Source: CBDUVZ01 sp965370805
Lineage (GTDB): Bacteria; Hydrothermota; Tepidihabitantia; Tepidihabitantales; Tepidihabitantaceae
Length of the DNA stretch: 32,412 bases
Assembly (NCBI GenBank): GCA_965370805.1
Contig: CBDUVZ010000018.1
Span: 1 to 32,412, forward strand
Reading direction: 5' to 3'
In this document: positions 8,601 to 15,555 of the stretch, piece after piece
Layout of the letters: every line of letters begins with the position of its first letter
Position numbering within the stretch: the first letter of the stretch is position 1
Program-made: the position numbers and the translations under genes
Notes under the pieces: model-generated
The model's input: the letters and a program-made list of their open reading frames with translations, nothing else
Told to the model about the DNA's origin: nothing
Databases searched by the model: none

Positions 8601-9245
8601 CGGGACGAGTACGAGCAGGAGAAGCGTGACCTTGAGCAGTTGAGTTCGCAGCGTCAGGATGTCGCGACGGCGCGGGAGAATCTGCTGCAGGCGATAGCCG
8701 AGATCGACCAGCATGCCCGGGATCGTTTTCTCAGCACTTACGAGGAGGTGCGCTTGGCCTTCAAGGATGTGTTCAGCCAGCTGTTTCTCGAAGGCGAAGC
8801 GGACCTGGTGCTTGCCGACGAGCAGAAGCCGCTCGAGTCGGACATCACGATCGTGGCCCGGCCGCGTGGGAAGACCCTCAAGCGGCTGGAGCAGCTCTCC
8901 GACGGGGAGAAGGCGCTCTTGGCCGTGTCGTTGCTTTTCGCGTTCTACCGGGTCAAGCCGGCACCGTTCTGTTTCCTGGACGAAATCGACGCACCACTCG
9001 ACGATGCGAATGTCGGCCGCTTCGCCGACTACCTAAAAAGCATCTCCAAGCATACCCAGGTCGTAATCATCACTCACAATCGGCTGACAGTGGAGCGGGC
9101 CAGTATTCTGTTCGGCGTCACATCCGAGCAGCCGGGCATCTCGAAGTTGGTTTCGGTGAGCCTGGCCGAGTACCAGACCGGCCGTTTCGCGGATCAGGCC
9201 CCGGCCGACGACGGCTCCCCGGCCGTTTCCACGGCCCGCCGGTAG
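5688..9245 (+). CDS. smc: Chromosome segregation protein SMC
   Basis: This 1185-aa protein has the full SMC plan. It starts HIKELQLTGFKSF with Walker A GPNGCGKT near residue 32. A coiled coil runs from about 165 to 500, the hinge domain lies at about 505-650 (LSIDDGWELACEAALQPVAE onward), and a second coiled coil runs from about 670 to 1000. The C-terminal head has the signature LSDGEKALLAV and Walker B FCFLDEIDAPLDDANV. The ring-forming ATPase compacts and helps segregate the chromosome, normally with ScpA/ScpB, which are not in this window. The signature reads SDGEK where most SMCs have SGGEK. GTG 5688 gives the expected N-terminus. ftsY starts directly after its stop codon, a gene order common in bacteria, and parAB lie downstream. 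Confidence 0.97.
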   Translation: MHIKELQLTGFKSFHGKTTLQFSPGMNAVIGPNGCGKTNILDALRWVLGEQSFSLLRCARNEDLVFGGTVEVPATNYADVRLVLAGSEVPRYGSEIEIRRRFFRSGESEYYLNRQPCRLKDIQEVFLASGIGTKAYSIFDLKQMREIVAGNTRRMFEEAATLAKYRDAKADCQRKLELTDKDLIRLEDIVAERERVVRSLRRQAGKLRSYDKLKEEEGSLRLLELKDEFGSISREFERVDKDTVDLEKAEAERLTEIRRLDEELRRHRGELRKEQTLKDELAGEARKRRQELAELEGKELLARQKVEFLIQGADRDEQACEKLKQGAVELERVFESGLARLAEANSRQTELEKELNRAREATKAAEQKLYDLRSQELTQRESLESLLERQQSARQQSVRLEAEEQNQAEERVRLKDELKETDDRLGKVRDEGDEVGRAVAEAQAALTGERGRIAGAEAELAKSRDELSRAGRELGQAKERRTRLEKELAMLRSGLPDRLEKCRAVLGSRILGELGRLLSIDDGWELACEAALQPVAEFLVTDGEPQPGDIARLVEEGPASGCGLIAAGGSEPGDAGDSLSGDGVVGRLADHVEFADGTPDWVRRLVESFTVARDAAAIVRLAEKHPDRSFVAREGCARFADGRLVIAARDRSRLSAQGLIQTKAKELGEREASVADLTGKQAELQARTEKLQSEIEGLKENLIDWERKKSSLSATRQALASRQSELVRDQERQRADLRRPAVPVGRADPEKADGSPALARARKELAGLDEQVGRQTGLLKRLQQQVVEGERAVREELEASAVRLAALSEEKQKTSRLEAESDYAKQAIGERRRRASELQAGADRAREQTVELGQHIEQRNPETERVRKEIEELEVRVDRLRVADLSRVEEELEENLSRLRQAREQNQNILMEQRMRKHELNQQQATIVQEAREEYATDIAQFEPEEATDAAERLTRVRRRLEALGAVNPLARDEYEQEKRDLEQLSSQRQDVATARENLLQAIAEIDQHARDRFLSTYEEVRLAFKDVFSQLFLEGEADLVLADEQKPLESDITIVARPRGKTLKRLEQLSDGEKALLAVSLLFAFYRVKPAPFCFLDEIDAPLDDANVGRFADYLKSISKHTQVVIITHNRLTVERASILFGVTSEQPGISKLVSVSLAEYQTGRFADQAPADDGSPAVSTARR

Positions 9246-10127
9246 ATGTCTCCGGTTTCGCGGCTGGAACAGGGACTGCAGAAACTGAAGAGCGGTCTGT
9301 CAAAGACCAGAGAAGTTTTCCGCCGGTTGCTGGTTGCCGAGGACACCGAGGAACTGGAGGAATTGCTGCTTGCAGCCGATGTCGGGGTCAAGGCAAGCCA
9401 TATGCTGGCGAGCAAGATCCGGGGTTCCGGCAAGGACCGGAAGGCTGTGCTGGAGCGCGAGATCGGGCAGTTGCTTGCGTCCTGCTCCGGGTCAGGAGAG
9501 AAACCGGCATCCAAACCCCGGGTGATAATGATTGTGGGGGTCAACGGGTCCGGCAAGACCACCACCGCGGGGAAGCTTGGCCACTACTTCAGCCGGCAGG
9601 GGGAACGGGTCGTGGTCGCTGCAGCGGATACTTACCGGGACGCCGCGTCGGAGCAGCTCAGCATCTGGGCCGGGCGGGCGGGAGTCGAGATTGTCTCCTC
9701 CGCCAAGGGGCAGGATGCGGCAGCGGTGGCTTTTGACGCCGTGACCAAGGCCGGCAGCAGGGGATTCGATACCGTCCTGATTGATACCGCCGGTCGGCTG
9801 CATACCCGTCAGGACCTGATGGATGAAGTCATCAAGATCAAGCGGGTGTGCGGGAAAGTGAAGCCGGGATCTCCCGACGAGGTGTGGTTGGTGCTTGACG
9901 CGACGGTCGGGCAGAACGGGCTGCGCCAGGCCAGGGTATTCCACGAACGACTCGGACTAACCGGTATCCTCGTGGCCAAACTGGACGGTACGGCAAAGGG
10001 AGGGATATTGCTGCCGATTGTCCTTGAACTCGGTATCCCGATACGTTTCGTCGGGACCGGTGAGGGAATCGAGGAAATCGAGCAGTTCGAACCCCACGTA
10101 TTCGCCCGGGCGCTCTTCGAGGAATAG
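9246..10127 (+). CDS. ftsY: Signal recognition particle receptor FtsY
   Basis: This 293-aa SRP GTPase receives ribosome-nascent-chain/SRP complexes at the inner membrane. The N domain covers about residues 1-85 (helical, TEELEELLLAADVGVKAS). The NG GTPase has the P-loop GVNGSGKTTTAGKL near residue 97, the insertion-box segment DTYRDAASEQL, the G3 motif DTAGR, DATVGQNGLRQA and the G4/G5 region AKLDGTAKGG. The usual closing segment GTGEGIEEIEQFEPHVFARALF is present. It lacks a long acidic A domain, so it is a short form. Its ATG follows the smc stop codon with no gap and there is no clear Shine-Dalgarno, which implies translational coupling to smc. Confidence 0.96.
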   Translation: MSPVSRLEQGLQKLKSGLSKTREVFRRLLVAEDTEELEELLLAADVGVKASHMLASKIRGSGKDRKAVLEREIGQLLASCSGSGEKPASKPRVIMIVGVNGSGKTTTAGKLGHYFSRQGERVVVAAADTYRDAASEQLSIWAGRAGVEIVSSAKGQDAAAVAFDAVTKAGSRGFDTVLIDTAGRLHTRQDLMDEVIKIKRVCGKVKPGSPDEVWLVLDATVGQNGLRQARVFHERLGLTGILVAKLDGTAKGGILLPIVLELGIPIRFVGTGEGIEEIEQFEPHVFARALFEE

Positions 10128-10135
10128 GACGGCGG

Positions 10136-10157
10136 TGCTTCCCGTAGCGGGGAAGCA
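10136..10157. terminator. Possible shared hairpin between convergent genes
   Basis: GCTTCCC (10137-10143) pairs with GGGAAGC (10150-10156), extendable by one A-T pair, between the converging ends of ftsY and the HEAT-repeat gene. Neither side has a real T run, so intrinsic termination is only possible. Confidence 0.4.
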
Positions 10158-10166
10158 TGAGTCAGG

Positions 10167-11894
10167 TCAGTCTACTTTTCCGGATTCCGAGTCTTCCTGA
10201 GAAGAATCAGGCTGTCCCAGTTCCAACTCGTAGGCGACAGCCTCGAGGATTCCGACCGCCCAGTGAGCGGCCCGTCTTACCGGTCCCGGTTCCCGGCCAA
10301 TCGGCCAGGGCCGGGCCAGTCGGCGCAGCCTGTCCAGTGCCTGGGTGGCATGAAGCGCAACCAGTCCTTCGATTGCTGCGACCCGCACCTCGGTCCCGGG
10401 CGCGTCGAGTGCGGATACCAGGAACGGCAGAGCCGCGGGGTTTCCGATCCGGCCCAGGGCTCTGAGTGTGTTGATTCTTACCAGGTCGTTCCTGACCTTC
10501 AGTTTTTCCAGCAACGGCATCGTTGCGCGGTAGTCACGCAGCTTGCCGAGCGCCTCGGCCGCCATGGCCTGGACGATCGGGCTGCGGTCCTGCAGGGCAC
10601 GAATGAGCGCGGGTGCGGCTCTGCTTGCGCCGATTTCTCCCAGGGCCTGAGCGGAGACAATGCGTATCCAGGTCGTTGTGTCCGACAGTTGGCGGACGAG
10701 CCTCTCGCAGACTCCCTTGTGACGCAGGCGGCCGAGCACGTCGATGGCCCGGACTCTGATCGCCGCGTTCTCGTTCTGCAGGAGCCGCATAACAGGGTCC
10801 AAGGCGTGTTCCGCCAGTCGCTCGAGTGCGTCGGCCGCGGCACCGGCAACTTTCGCATCCTGATCCTCAAGCATCGGCGCGAGTGCTTCGGCGGAATGGG
10901 GATGGTTGATTCGTCCCAGGGCGCCTGCGATTCCCAATCGGACATGCGTGTTGGAGTTAACTGCGGCACGGGCCAGCGGGTCGATTGCAGTCGGGTCACC
11001 GAGGGCGCCGAGGATCTCGGCCGCCGAGGATTGGACAATCTGGTCACTGTGATTCAGAAGTTCAGTCAGCGGCAGTACTGCGGCTTTGCCTTCGGCCAGC
11101 AGTGAAGTCATTGCCTGGATGCGGTCAGTGAGGCCAGGGCTGGCAAGCAGCCGGAGGAGCGGGTCCACGTTGCTCCGACCGATACGACGGAGGGCATGCT
11201 CGCATACTTCGCGGACGTCCGGACTCGGGTCGTCGGCCGCGGCGCGGGCAAGCGTATCGACCGCTTTTTGACTGCCGATGCTTCCGAGCGCTTCCGCGAC
11301 TGCAGCCCGGGCGACGGGGCTATCATCAGCCATCTCGTCGAGCAGCGGGTCGACCGCGGCCTCGGCTTTCAGAAAGCCCAGCGCCTCCGCCGCGGTGATT
11401 CTGACATTGATGGCGAGGTCCCGAACCAAGTCGAGCAGCGGCGGGATGGCCCGGTCGGTGCCGATTTTCCCCAGGGCACGGGCGATTGCGGCCCGCACGG
11501 CCGGGTCGCGGTCGGCCAGATGCTGACACAGGATATCAAGACCCCGCACCGAGCCAATCCGTCCCAGCAATTCGGGAATCGTCCTGTCCAGCGGAGCGTC
11601 CCAGCTTCTCAGTCGGTTCATGACCGGGTTCAGGGCGACCGGCCCGAGCGCGGCCAGTGCTTCCGCAACTTCGCGGCGGAAGGCAGGATCCGGGTCATCA
11701 AGGGCCAGCACCAGAGCGCCGGCTGCTTCACTGTTGCCCATGCGCCGGAATTCCTCAATCGCCCTGCGCCGTTGGCCGGGCTCGGACTTCAGAAGCTGAT
11801 TGATGAGTTCTCTGACCGGCAGATGCGCCTCCTCTCGTGACCTACAATCGTCAAAAACCGGACTCTGTTCAGCTTCATTCGGAGTCCGAAGCAC
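10167..11894 (-). CDS. HEAT-repeat (PBS-lyase-like) scaffold protein
   Basis: Up to 575 aa, made almost wholly of about fifteen HEAT repeats of roughly 31 residues. Typical examples are DPAVRAAIARALGKIGTDRA and TWIRIVSAQALGEIGASRA, each pairing two helices with the conserved Asp/Arg and Ala-Leu-Gly positions. Such solenoids bind proteins; no catalytic residues, signal peptide or membrane segment are visible, so a cytoplasmic scaffold is likely. The start is uncertain. GTG 11894 gives the longest frame, but CTG 11822 has GAGGAGG 5 nt upstream and fits the start of the first repeat. A weak promoter (TTGAGC, 17 nt, TATGTC) ends right before the GTG, which also favours the shorter form. It is convergent with ftsY and divergent from parA, so it shares a neighbourhood but not an operon with the segregation genes. 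Confidence 0.8.
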   Translation of the reverse strand: MLRTPNEAEQSPVFDDCRSREEAHLPVRELINQLLKSEPGQRRRAIEEFRRMGNSEAAGALVLALDDPDPAFRREVAEALAALGPVALNPVMNRLRSWDAPLDRTIPELLGRIGSVRGLDILCQHLADRDPAVRAAIARALGKIGTDRAIPPLLDLVRDLAINVRITAAEALGFLKAEAAVDPLLDEMADDSPVARAAVAEALGSIGSQKAVDTLARAAADDPSPDVREVCEHALRRIGRSNVDPLLRLLASPGLTDRIQAMTSLLAEGKAAVLPLTELLNHSDQIVQSSAAEILGALGDPTAIDPLARAAVNSNTHVRLGIAGALGRINHPHSAEALAPMLEDQDAKVAGAAADALERLAEHALDPVMRLLQNENAAIRVRAIDVLGRLRHKGVCERLVRQLSDTTTWIRIVSAQALGEIGASRAAPALIRALQDRSPIVQAMAAEALGKLRDYRATMPLLEKLKVRNDLVRINTLRALGRIGNPAALPFLVSALDAPGTEVRVAAIEGLVALHATQALDRLRRLARPWPIGREPGPVRRAAHWAVGILEAVAYELELGQPDSSQEDSESGKVD

Positions 11895-11937
11895 GACATA
11901 CCATTGACAGTGTGCACGCTCAAGGGCACTTAGTCAA

Positions 11938-12046
11938 GTCATTCAATGCGTGAATCCCGGCTTTCACCCCTGTGTTCCGTTTTCTGCATTCTGTCTTCTC
12001 CGTGTTCATCTGTGGTTTTCGCTCAATTCGGCACTCGTCATTCATT
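11938..12046. repeat. Composite tandem array between HEAT gene and parA
   Basis: Read on the minus strand, it contains heptads ACAGAAT/GCAGAAA (about 11974-11995) and the 10-nt motif CAGATGAACACGGA (about 12000-12014). On the plus strand heptads AATTCGG, CACTCGT and CATTCAT occupy 12025-12045. The last T is also the first base of the parA -35 box. No gene is seen in 11895-12078. Confidence 0.7.
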
Positions 12047-12072
12047 GACAGTCTGGTTTGCTTAACTACATT
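12045..12072 (+). promoter_or_regulatory. Promoter of parA, predicted leaderless start
   Basis: TTGACA (12045-12050), 16 nt and TACATT (12067-12072) lead, after 6 nt, to ATG 12079. The first transcribed base should be the start codon. The -35 box touches the end of the repeat array. Confidence 0.65.
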
Positions 12073-12078
12073 TGCAGG

Positions 12079-12903
12079 ATGGCGAGACGGATTGCGGTCT
12101 GCAACCAGAAAGGCGGCGTGGGCAAGACCACGACTTCAGTCAATCTGGCGGCGGCGCTGGCCCGGCGGACGGGACGGGTGTTGCTCGTTGACCTTGATCC
12201 GCAGGCACATGCGACACTCGGACTGGGGGTTGATCGTTCGAGTCTTCCGGTTTCGGTCTATGAAGTACTGGTTGAGGCTCAGCGGGTCGAGGAAGCGATA
12301 CTGCCCGACCAGGCCGAGCGGCTCGACCTTCTGCCCGGAGCGATCGACCTGGCCGGTGCCGAGGTGGAACTGGTCGAGGCCGAGGAACGTGAGTTCCGGC
12401 TTGCGCGCGCGCTCAGCCTGGTGGATCATCACTACGAGTTCGTCATCGTTGACTGTCCGCCGTCACTCGGTTTTCTGACCATCAACGGGCTGACCGCGGC
12501 TCACGGTGTGCTGGTGCCGGTGCAGGCCGAGTACTACGCCCTTGAGGGTATCTCCCGGCTCCTGGATACGATCAACATGGTCCGCCACAGCCTGGCTCCG
12601 ACTCTTGAGTTGGAGGGAGTTGTTCTGACGATGTTCTCAGCGAGGTTGAACCTGGCCCGCCAGGTTGCGGCCGAAGTGCGCGGTTTCTTCAAGGAAAGGG
12701 TGTTCGACACGTTGATACCCCGCAGCGTGCGGCTTGCAGAAGCGCCGAGCTTCGGCAAGACGATTTTCGACTACGACGGACTTTCCGCCGGTGCCCAGGC
12801 CTACGCCGCGCTGGCCGATGAGTTCCTGGCGCGGCACCGGTGGTGTCGTCAGGGGGCGCAATTCGGGCAGGACGGGGATACGGATCAGGAGGTGAGTGCG
12901 TGA
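12079..12903 (+). CDS. parA: Chromosome partitioning ATPase ParA (Soj)
   Basis: This 274-aa protein is a deviant Walker-type ATPase. MARRIAVCNQKGGVGKTTT holds the KGGVGKTT P-loop with the signature lysine. LLVDLDPQAHAT follows as Walker A', and FVIVDCPPSLGFLTINGL as Walker B. ParA binds DNA as an ATP dimer and is displaced by ParB-parS, which moves origins apart. There is no N-terminal HTH, as in chromosomal Soj proteins. ATG 12079 gives a clean N-terminus; the TTG at 12058 lies inside the promoter. Its last four bases overlap the parB start (GTGA). Confidence 0.96.
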   Translation: MARRIAVCNQKGGVGKTTTSVNLAAALARRTGRVLLVDLDPQAHATLGLGVDRSSLPVSVYEVLVEAQRVEEAILPDQAERLDLLPGAIDLAGAEVELVEAEEREFRLARALSLVDHHYEFVIVDCPPSLGFLTINGLTAAHGVLVPVQAEYYALEGISRLLDTINMVRHSLAPTLELEGVVLTMFSARLNLARQVAAEVRGFFKERVFDTLIPRSVRLAEAPSFGKTIFDYDGLSAGAQAYAALADEFLARHRWCRQGAQFGQDGDTDQEVSA

Positions 12904-13784
12904 AGCGGAAGGCGCTGGGCAAGGGAATCAGGGCGATCATACCGGAGCAGACACAGCAAGCGTTGGCCTCCGAGGCACGGTCATTGCGGCTTGAGGAAAT
13001 CAGGCCCAATCCTTTCCAACCCAGGCAGCAGGTTGATGAAAACCTGGATGAACTGACAGCTTCAATCAAGGAGAAGGGCGTGCTGCAGCCGGTGCTGGTT
13101 CGACGACGGCGGGACGGGTACGAACTGGTGACCGGCGAACGCAGGCTGCGGGCCGCAAAGCAGGCCGGCCTTGAAACGATTCCGGCGGTTGTCAGGACGG
13201 TCGACGACGGCGAGATGCTGGAACTGACGCTGATTGAGAACCTCCAGCGGCGCGACCTCAATTCGATTGAAGAAGCGCTGGCTTTCAAACGGCTGGCCGA
13301 AGAGTTCGGGCTGACGCACGAGGAGATCGCCAGCCGCGTGGCCAAAGACCGATCCACTGTGACCAATGCACTCAGGATTCTTACCCTTCCTTACAAGGTC
13401 CGGGACGCCCTGGCCGCGGGAAAACTCAGCGCTGGTCATGCCCGGGCTCTGCTGACGTTGCCCAGCCGTAGAGAACAGGTGGCCATGACCGAGCGGATTG
13501 TCACGCAGGGGCTTTCGGTGCGGGCTGTTGAGAAGCTCTGTGGCCGGCAGAAAGAGAAGCCGAAGGTCCGCACCACGGAGAAAGACGTTCATCTCACGGA
13601 AATCGAAGAGAGTCTTCAGGAACAACTGGGGACGAAAGTCCGCATTGTCGAAGCCAGGCAGGGCCGCGGACGGATAGTTGTCGAGTACTTCTCGGAAGAC
13701 GACCTGAATCGTCTCGTCCGCATCATGCGAGGAATCTCACCACAAAGGCACAAAGAGAAAGAAACCACAGATGGACACGGATAG
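12900..13784 (+). CDS. parB: Chromosome partitioning protein ParB (Spo0J), CTPase clamp
   Basis: This 294-aa protein has the ParB/Sulfiredoxin-like N domain (NPFQPRQ near residue 41, TGERRLRAAKQAG near 80 with the GERRxR nucleotide-binding motif, and ENLQRRDLNSIEEALAF). An HTH follows (HEEIASRVAKDRSTVTNALR near 143), then a C-terminal dimerisation region ending near VVEYFSEDDLNRLVRIM. It loads at parS and slides as a clamp, recruiting SMC. GTG 12900 has AGGAGGTGA about 5 nt upstream and overlaps parA. The last 15 or so residues (SPQRHKEKETTDGHG) are encoded by a dispersed repeat that begins at 13738, so the original C-terminus was probably replaced or extended. No parS-like 16-mer was found in the window. 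Confidence 0.95.
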   Translation: MKRKALGKGIRAIIPEQTQQALASEARSLRLEEIRPNPFQPRQQVDENLDELTASIKEKGVLQPVLVRRRRDGYELVTGERRLRAAKQAGLETIPAVVRTVDDGEMLELTLIENLQRRDLNSIEEALAFKRLAEEFGLTHEEIASRVAKDRSTVTNALRILTLPYKVRDALAAGKLSAGHARALLTLPSRREQVAMTERIVTQGLSVRAVEKLCGRQKEKPKVRTTEKDVHLTEIEESLQEQLGTKVRIVEARQGRGRIVVEYFSEDDLNRLVRIMRGISPQRHKEKETTDGHG

Positions 13785-13862
13785 ACACAGATTGAGCCAT
13801 CCGATGGCACCTCGTTCTGTTCTGCCTGCGTTTGTCTGTGTTTATCAGTGGTTTTCGCTCCA
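13738..13862. repeat. Composite inverted repeat array overlapping the parB 3' end
   Basis: The left part (13738-13793) has CACAAAG units followed by the 10-nt motif in CAGATGGACA and CGGATAGACA. The right part (about 13822-13858) carries the same 10-nt motif in the opposite orientation (TTTGTCTGTGTTTATCAGTG). Between them lies the small palindrome GCCATCCGATGGC (13796-13808). The array codes the tail and stop codon of parB and ends about 18 nt before the next gene. Confidence 0.75.
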
Positions 13863-13880
13863 AGAGGTAAGTAGCCGCTG

Positions 13881-14636
13881 ATGACCCGCAGAGAGTTCAC
13901 CTTCCTGGTTTCGAGCAACTTCAGCGCGAAAGTGTTCCGGCGGACGCTATCCGCCTCCGCGGTGAAGGTGCTCCTGGTTCTGGTCGGTCTGCTTGTGGTT
14001 GTGCTGATTGCGGCACTGGTCCTCGCCGGGTCAGGGGTGTATCGGCTGGCGAGGCTTTCGTATCTCGAGTTCCGGAACAATCAGCTTGAGACGGAATTCG
14101 CCAAGATGTCACTCCTGCGCCAGCGCCTTGACCGGCTCGAACAGGAAAACAGGAAGATGGCGGCGATGCTTGGAGTGGAGTTAACGCCGCCGCCGATTGA
14201 CTGGAGTTCGGTTCCTTTTGACTCCTCCGCTCTTCCCGAGTGGGCGAAGGAAGGCGAATGGGGAACCCGGCCGGTGCCGGTTCTCGTGCCGCTCGAAGGA
14301 TACGTGGTCTCGCGCGGATTCACTGAGACTCACACTGCTATCGACTTGGCGGCCCAGTCAGGGACCCCGGTACGCGCAGCAGCGGACGGGATTGTGACCG
14401 AGCGCGGGAAGGACAGCATATTCGGACGGTTCGTGCTGCTGAATCATCGCCAGGGATACGAGACCTACTACGGCCACCTGGAGAACCTGAAAGCGGCACT
14501 GGGCGATACGGTGCGGGCCGGCCAGACAATCGGAACCGTTGGTTCGACCGGTCGGTCCAGCGCACCGCACCTTCACTTCGAAATCCGCAAAGACAGCCAG
14601 TCGATTGACCCGGCCAAACTCATCAAGTTTCAGTAA
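13881..14636 (+). CDS. Membrane-anchored M23 (LytM-type) peptidase
   Basis: This 251-aa protein has a short cytoplasmic N-terminus, one transmembrane helix (about residues 30-57, VLLVLVGLLVVVLIAALVLA) and a coiled coil (about 65-100, LETEFAKMSLLRQRLDRLEQ). The M23 beta-lytic domain runs from about 140 to 245. The zinc ligands are visible as HTAID (HxxxD near residue 153) and HLHFE near residue 231, with YGHL near 195. The order helix, coiled coil, LytM domain matches envelope peptidoglycan hydrolases or their activators of the MepM/EnvC kind. All metal residues appear intact, so it is probably an active endopeptidase. A weak AGAGGTAA lies about 10 nt upstream of the ATG. It stands between two repeat arrays. 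Confidence 0.88.
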   Translation: MTRREFTFLVSSNFSAKVFRRTLSASAVKVLLVLVGLLVVVLIAALVLAGSGVYRLARLSYLEFRNNQLETEFAKMSLLRQRLDRLEQENRKMAAMLGVELTPPPIDWSSVPFDSSALPEWAKEGEWGTRPVPVLVPLEGYVVSRGFTETHTAIDLAAQSGTPVRAAADGIVTERGKDSIFGRFVLLNHRQGYETYYGHLENLKAALGDTVRAGQTIGTVGSTGRSSAPHLHFEIRKDSQSIDPAKLIKFQ

Positions 14637-14644
14637 CTACGGAA

Positions 14645-14700
14645 ATGTCGAATGTCGAGTTTCGATTTCCGAATTCGGCATTCCCAATTCGCCATTCGGA
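14645..14700. repeat. Eight-unit heptad array with central orientation switch
   Basis: Eight contiguous 7-nt units without a gap. The first four are ATGTCGA/TTTCCGA-like (14645-14672). The last four are ATTCGGC/ATTCGGA-like (14673-14700), the reverse-complement form of the motif. The switch falls on the palindrome CCGAATTCGG (14669-14678). The array ends 3 nt before the GTG start of the next gene. Confidence 0.8.
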
Positions 14701-14703
14701 ATT

Positions 14704-15555
14704 GTGTTGCGCTGGTTGATATACCCGGCTGAGAACCCGCGGTTTCCGTATCAGTTGTTCATTGAGCACGAGCCGGGGAGTTTCCTGAGCTACCGGGTGC
14801 AGGACAAGTGGCCGGGCCCGGGCAAGAGCATTTTCTGCATTGCCGGGGACGAGTTAGCCGAGGACGCGCTTCCGGTTGAGCCGGACCCGGTGGATGAGTG
14901 CGAAATCAGGGCCATTTCGCACTACGGCCGGAAGCTGGTTGTTGTTCTGGACAGGAAAATCAGGAAGCGTTCCTGGTTCATTACGGTGGAGAAGAAGTCG
15001 AAGTCCGACCCGAAGCGGACCTATACCCAGACGTTCTGGATTACTCAGTCTTCAGCCGCGGCCCGACGCGGCGGGGCATACCTCTCAGCCCGGGGCAAGA
15101 AGGACGGGCTCTTCATTGTCCGTGACAAACGGGAGCGGTACGGGTATCGGTTTCCGAGACATGAAGTTGAGAAGGAAGTGCTGCCGTGCGGGGACTATGC
15201 GCTGAGACTCGGGACCGGGGAAACCATCGCGGTTGTGGAACGCAAGACCAGAGAGCAGTTCCTGCACGATATCGGAACGTTTGATATCCTGAAAGCCAGC
15301 CTGCTGGAGATAATCGAGACCTACAAATACAAGGCTTTGGTGATTGAGGCGACGTATCGCGACCTGGTGGACCCGAAGAAAAGCCGGTACTATTCGGGCG
15401 GATTTGTGGCCGAAGTGATTGCCGAACTGTTTGTGCTTTTCCCCGGGCTTCAGATTGTGTTCTGTTCGAACCGGAAGTTCGCGACCGAGTGGGTAGAGCG
15501 GTACTTCCAGCGGATAGCGAAGCTGGAAGAGCCGGAGAGCGGAAAGGATTCGTGA
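14704..15555 (+). CDS. ERCC4/XPF-type nuclease domain protein
   Basis: This 283-aa protein has an uncharacterised basic, beta-rich N-terminal half (about 1-130) and an ERCC4-family nuclease domain (about 135-270). In order the active-site elements are the VRDKRERY region, LPCGDYAL, VVERKTREQFLHD (the ERKxxxD signature, here stretched) and a long C-terminal helical part. XPF-family enzymes cut branched or flap DNA structures, usually with an HhH2 domain, which is absent here. The start could be GTG 14704 or TTG 14707; neither has a Shine-Dalgarno, and the repeat array ends just before it. The stop codon overlaps the ATG of the next gene (TGATG). The N-terminal region is not one I recognise. 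Confidence 0.75.
   Translation: MLRWLIYPAENPRFPYQLFIEHEPGSFLSYRVQDKWPGPGKSIFCIAGDELAEDALPVEPDPVDECEIRAISHYGRKLVVVLDRKIRKRSWFITVEKKSKSDPKRTYTQTFWITQSSAAARRGGAYLSARGKKDGLFIVRDKRERYGYRFPRHEVEKEVLPCGDYALRLGTGETIAVVERKTREQFLHDIGTFDILKASLLEIIETYKYKALVIEATYRDLVDPKKSRYYSGGFVAEVIAELFVLFPGLQIVFCSNRKFATEWVERYFQRIAKLEEPESGKDS

Noticed and set aside
7365..8714. 449-aa open frame antisense to smc
   Set aside because: It lies fully within smc coiled-coil and hinge coding DNA and has Leu/Arg/Pro-rich, domain-free sequence.
13738..13862. Possible CRISPR array
   Set aside because: Units are 7-10 nt and contiguous, without 30-nt repeats or unique spacers, and no cas genes are present.
12000..13900. parS site near parAB
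   Set aside because: I looked for a TGTTTCACGTGAAACA-like 16-mer and saw none; it may lie outside the window or be diverged.
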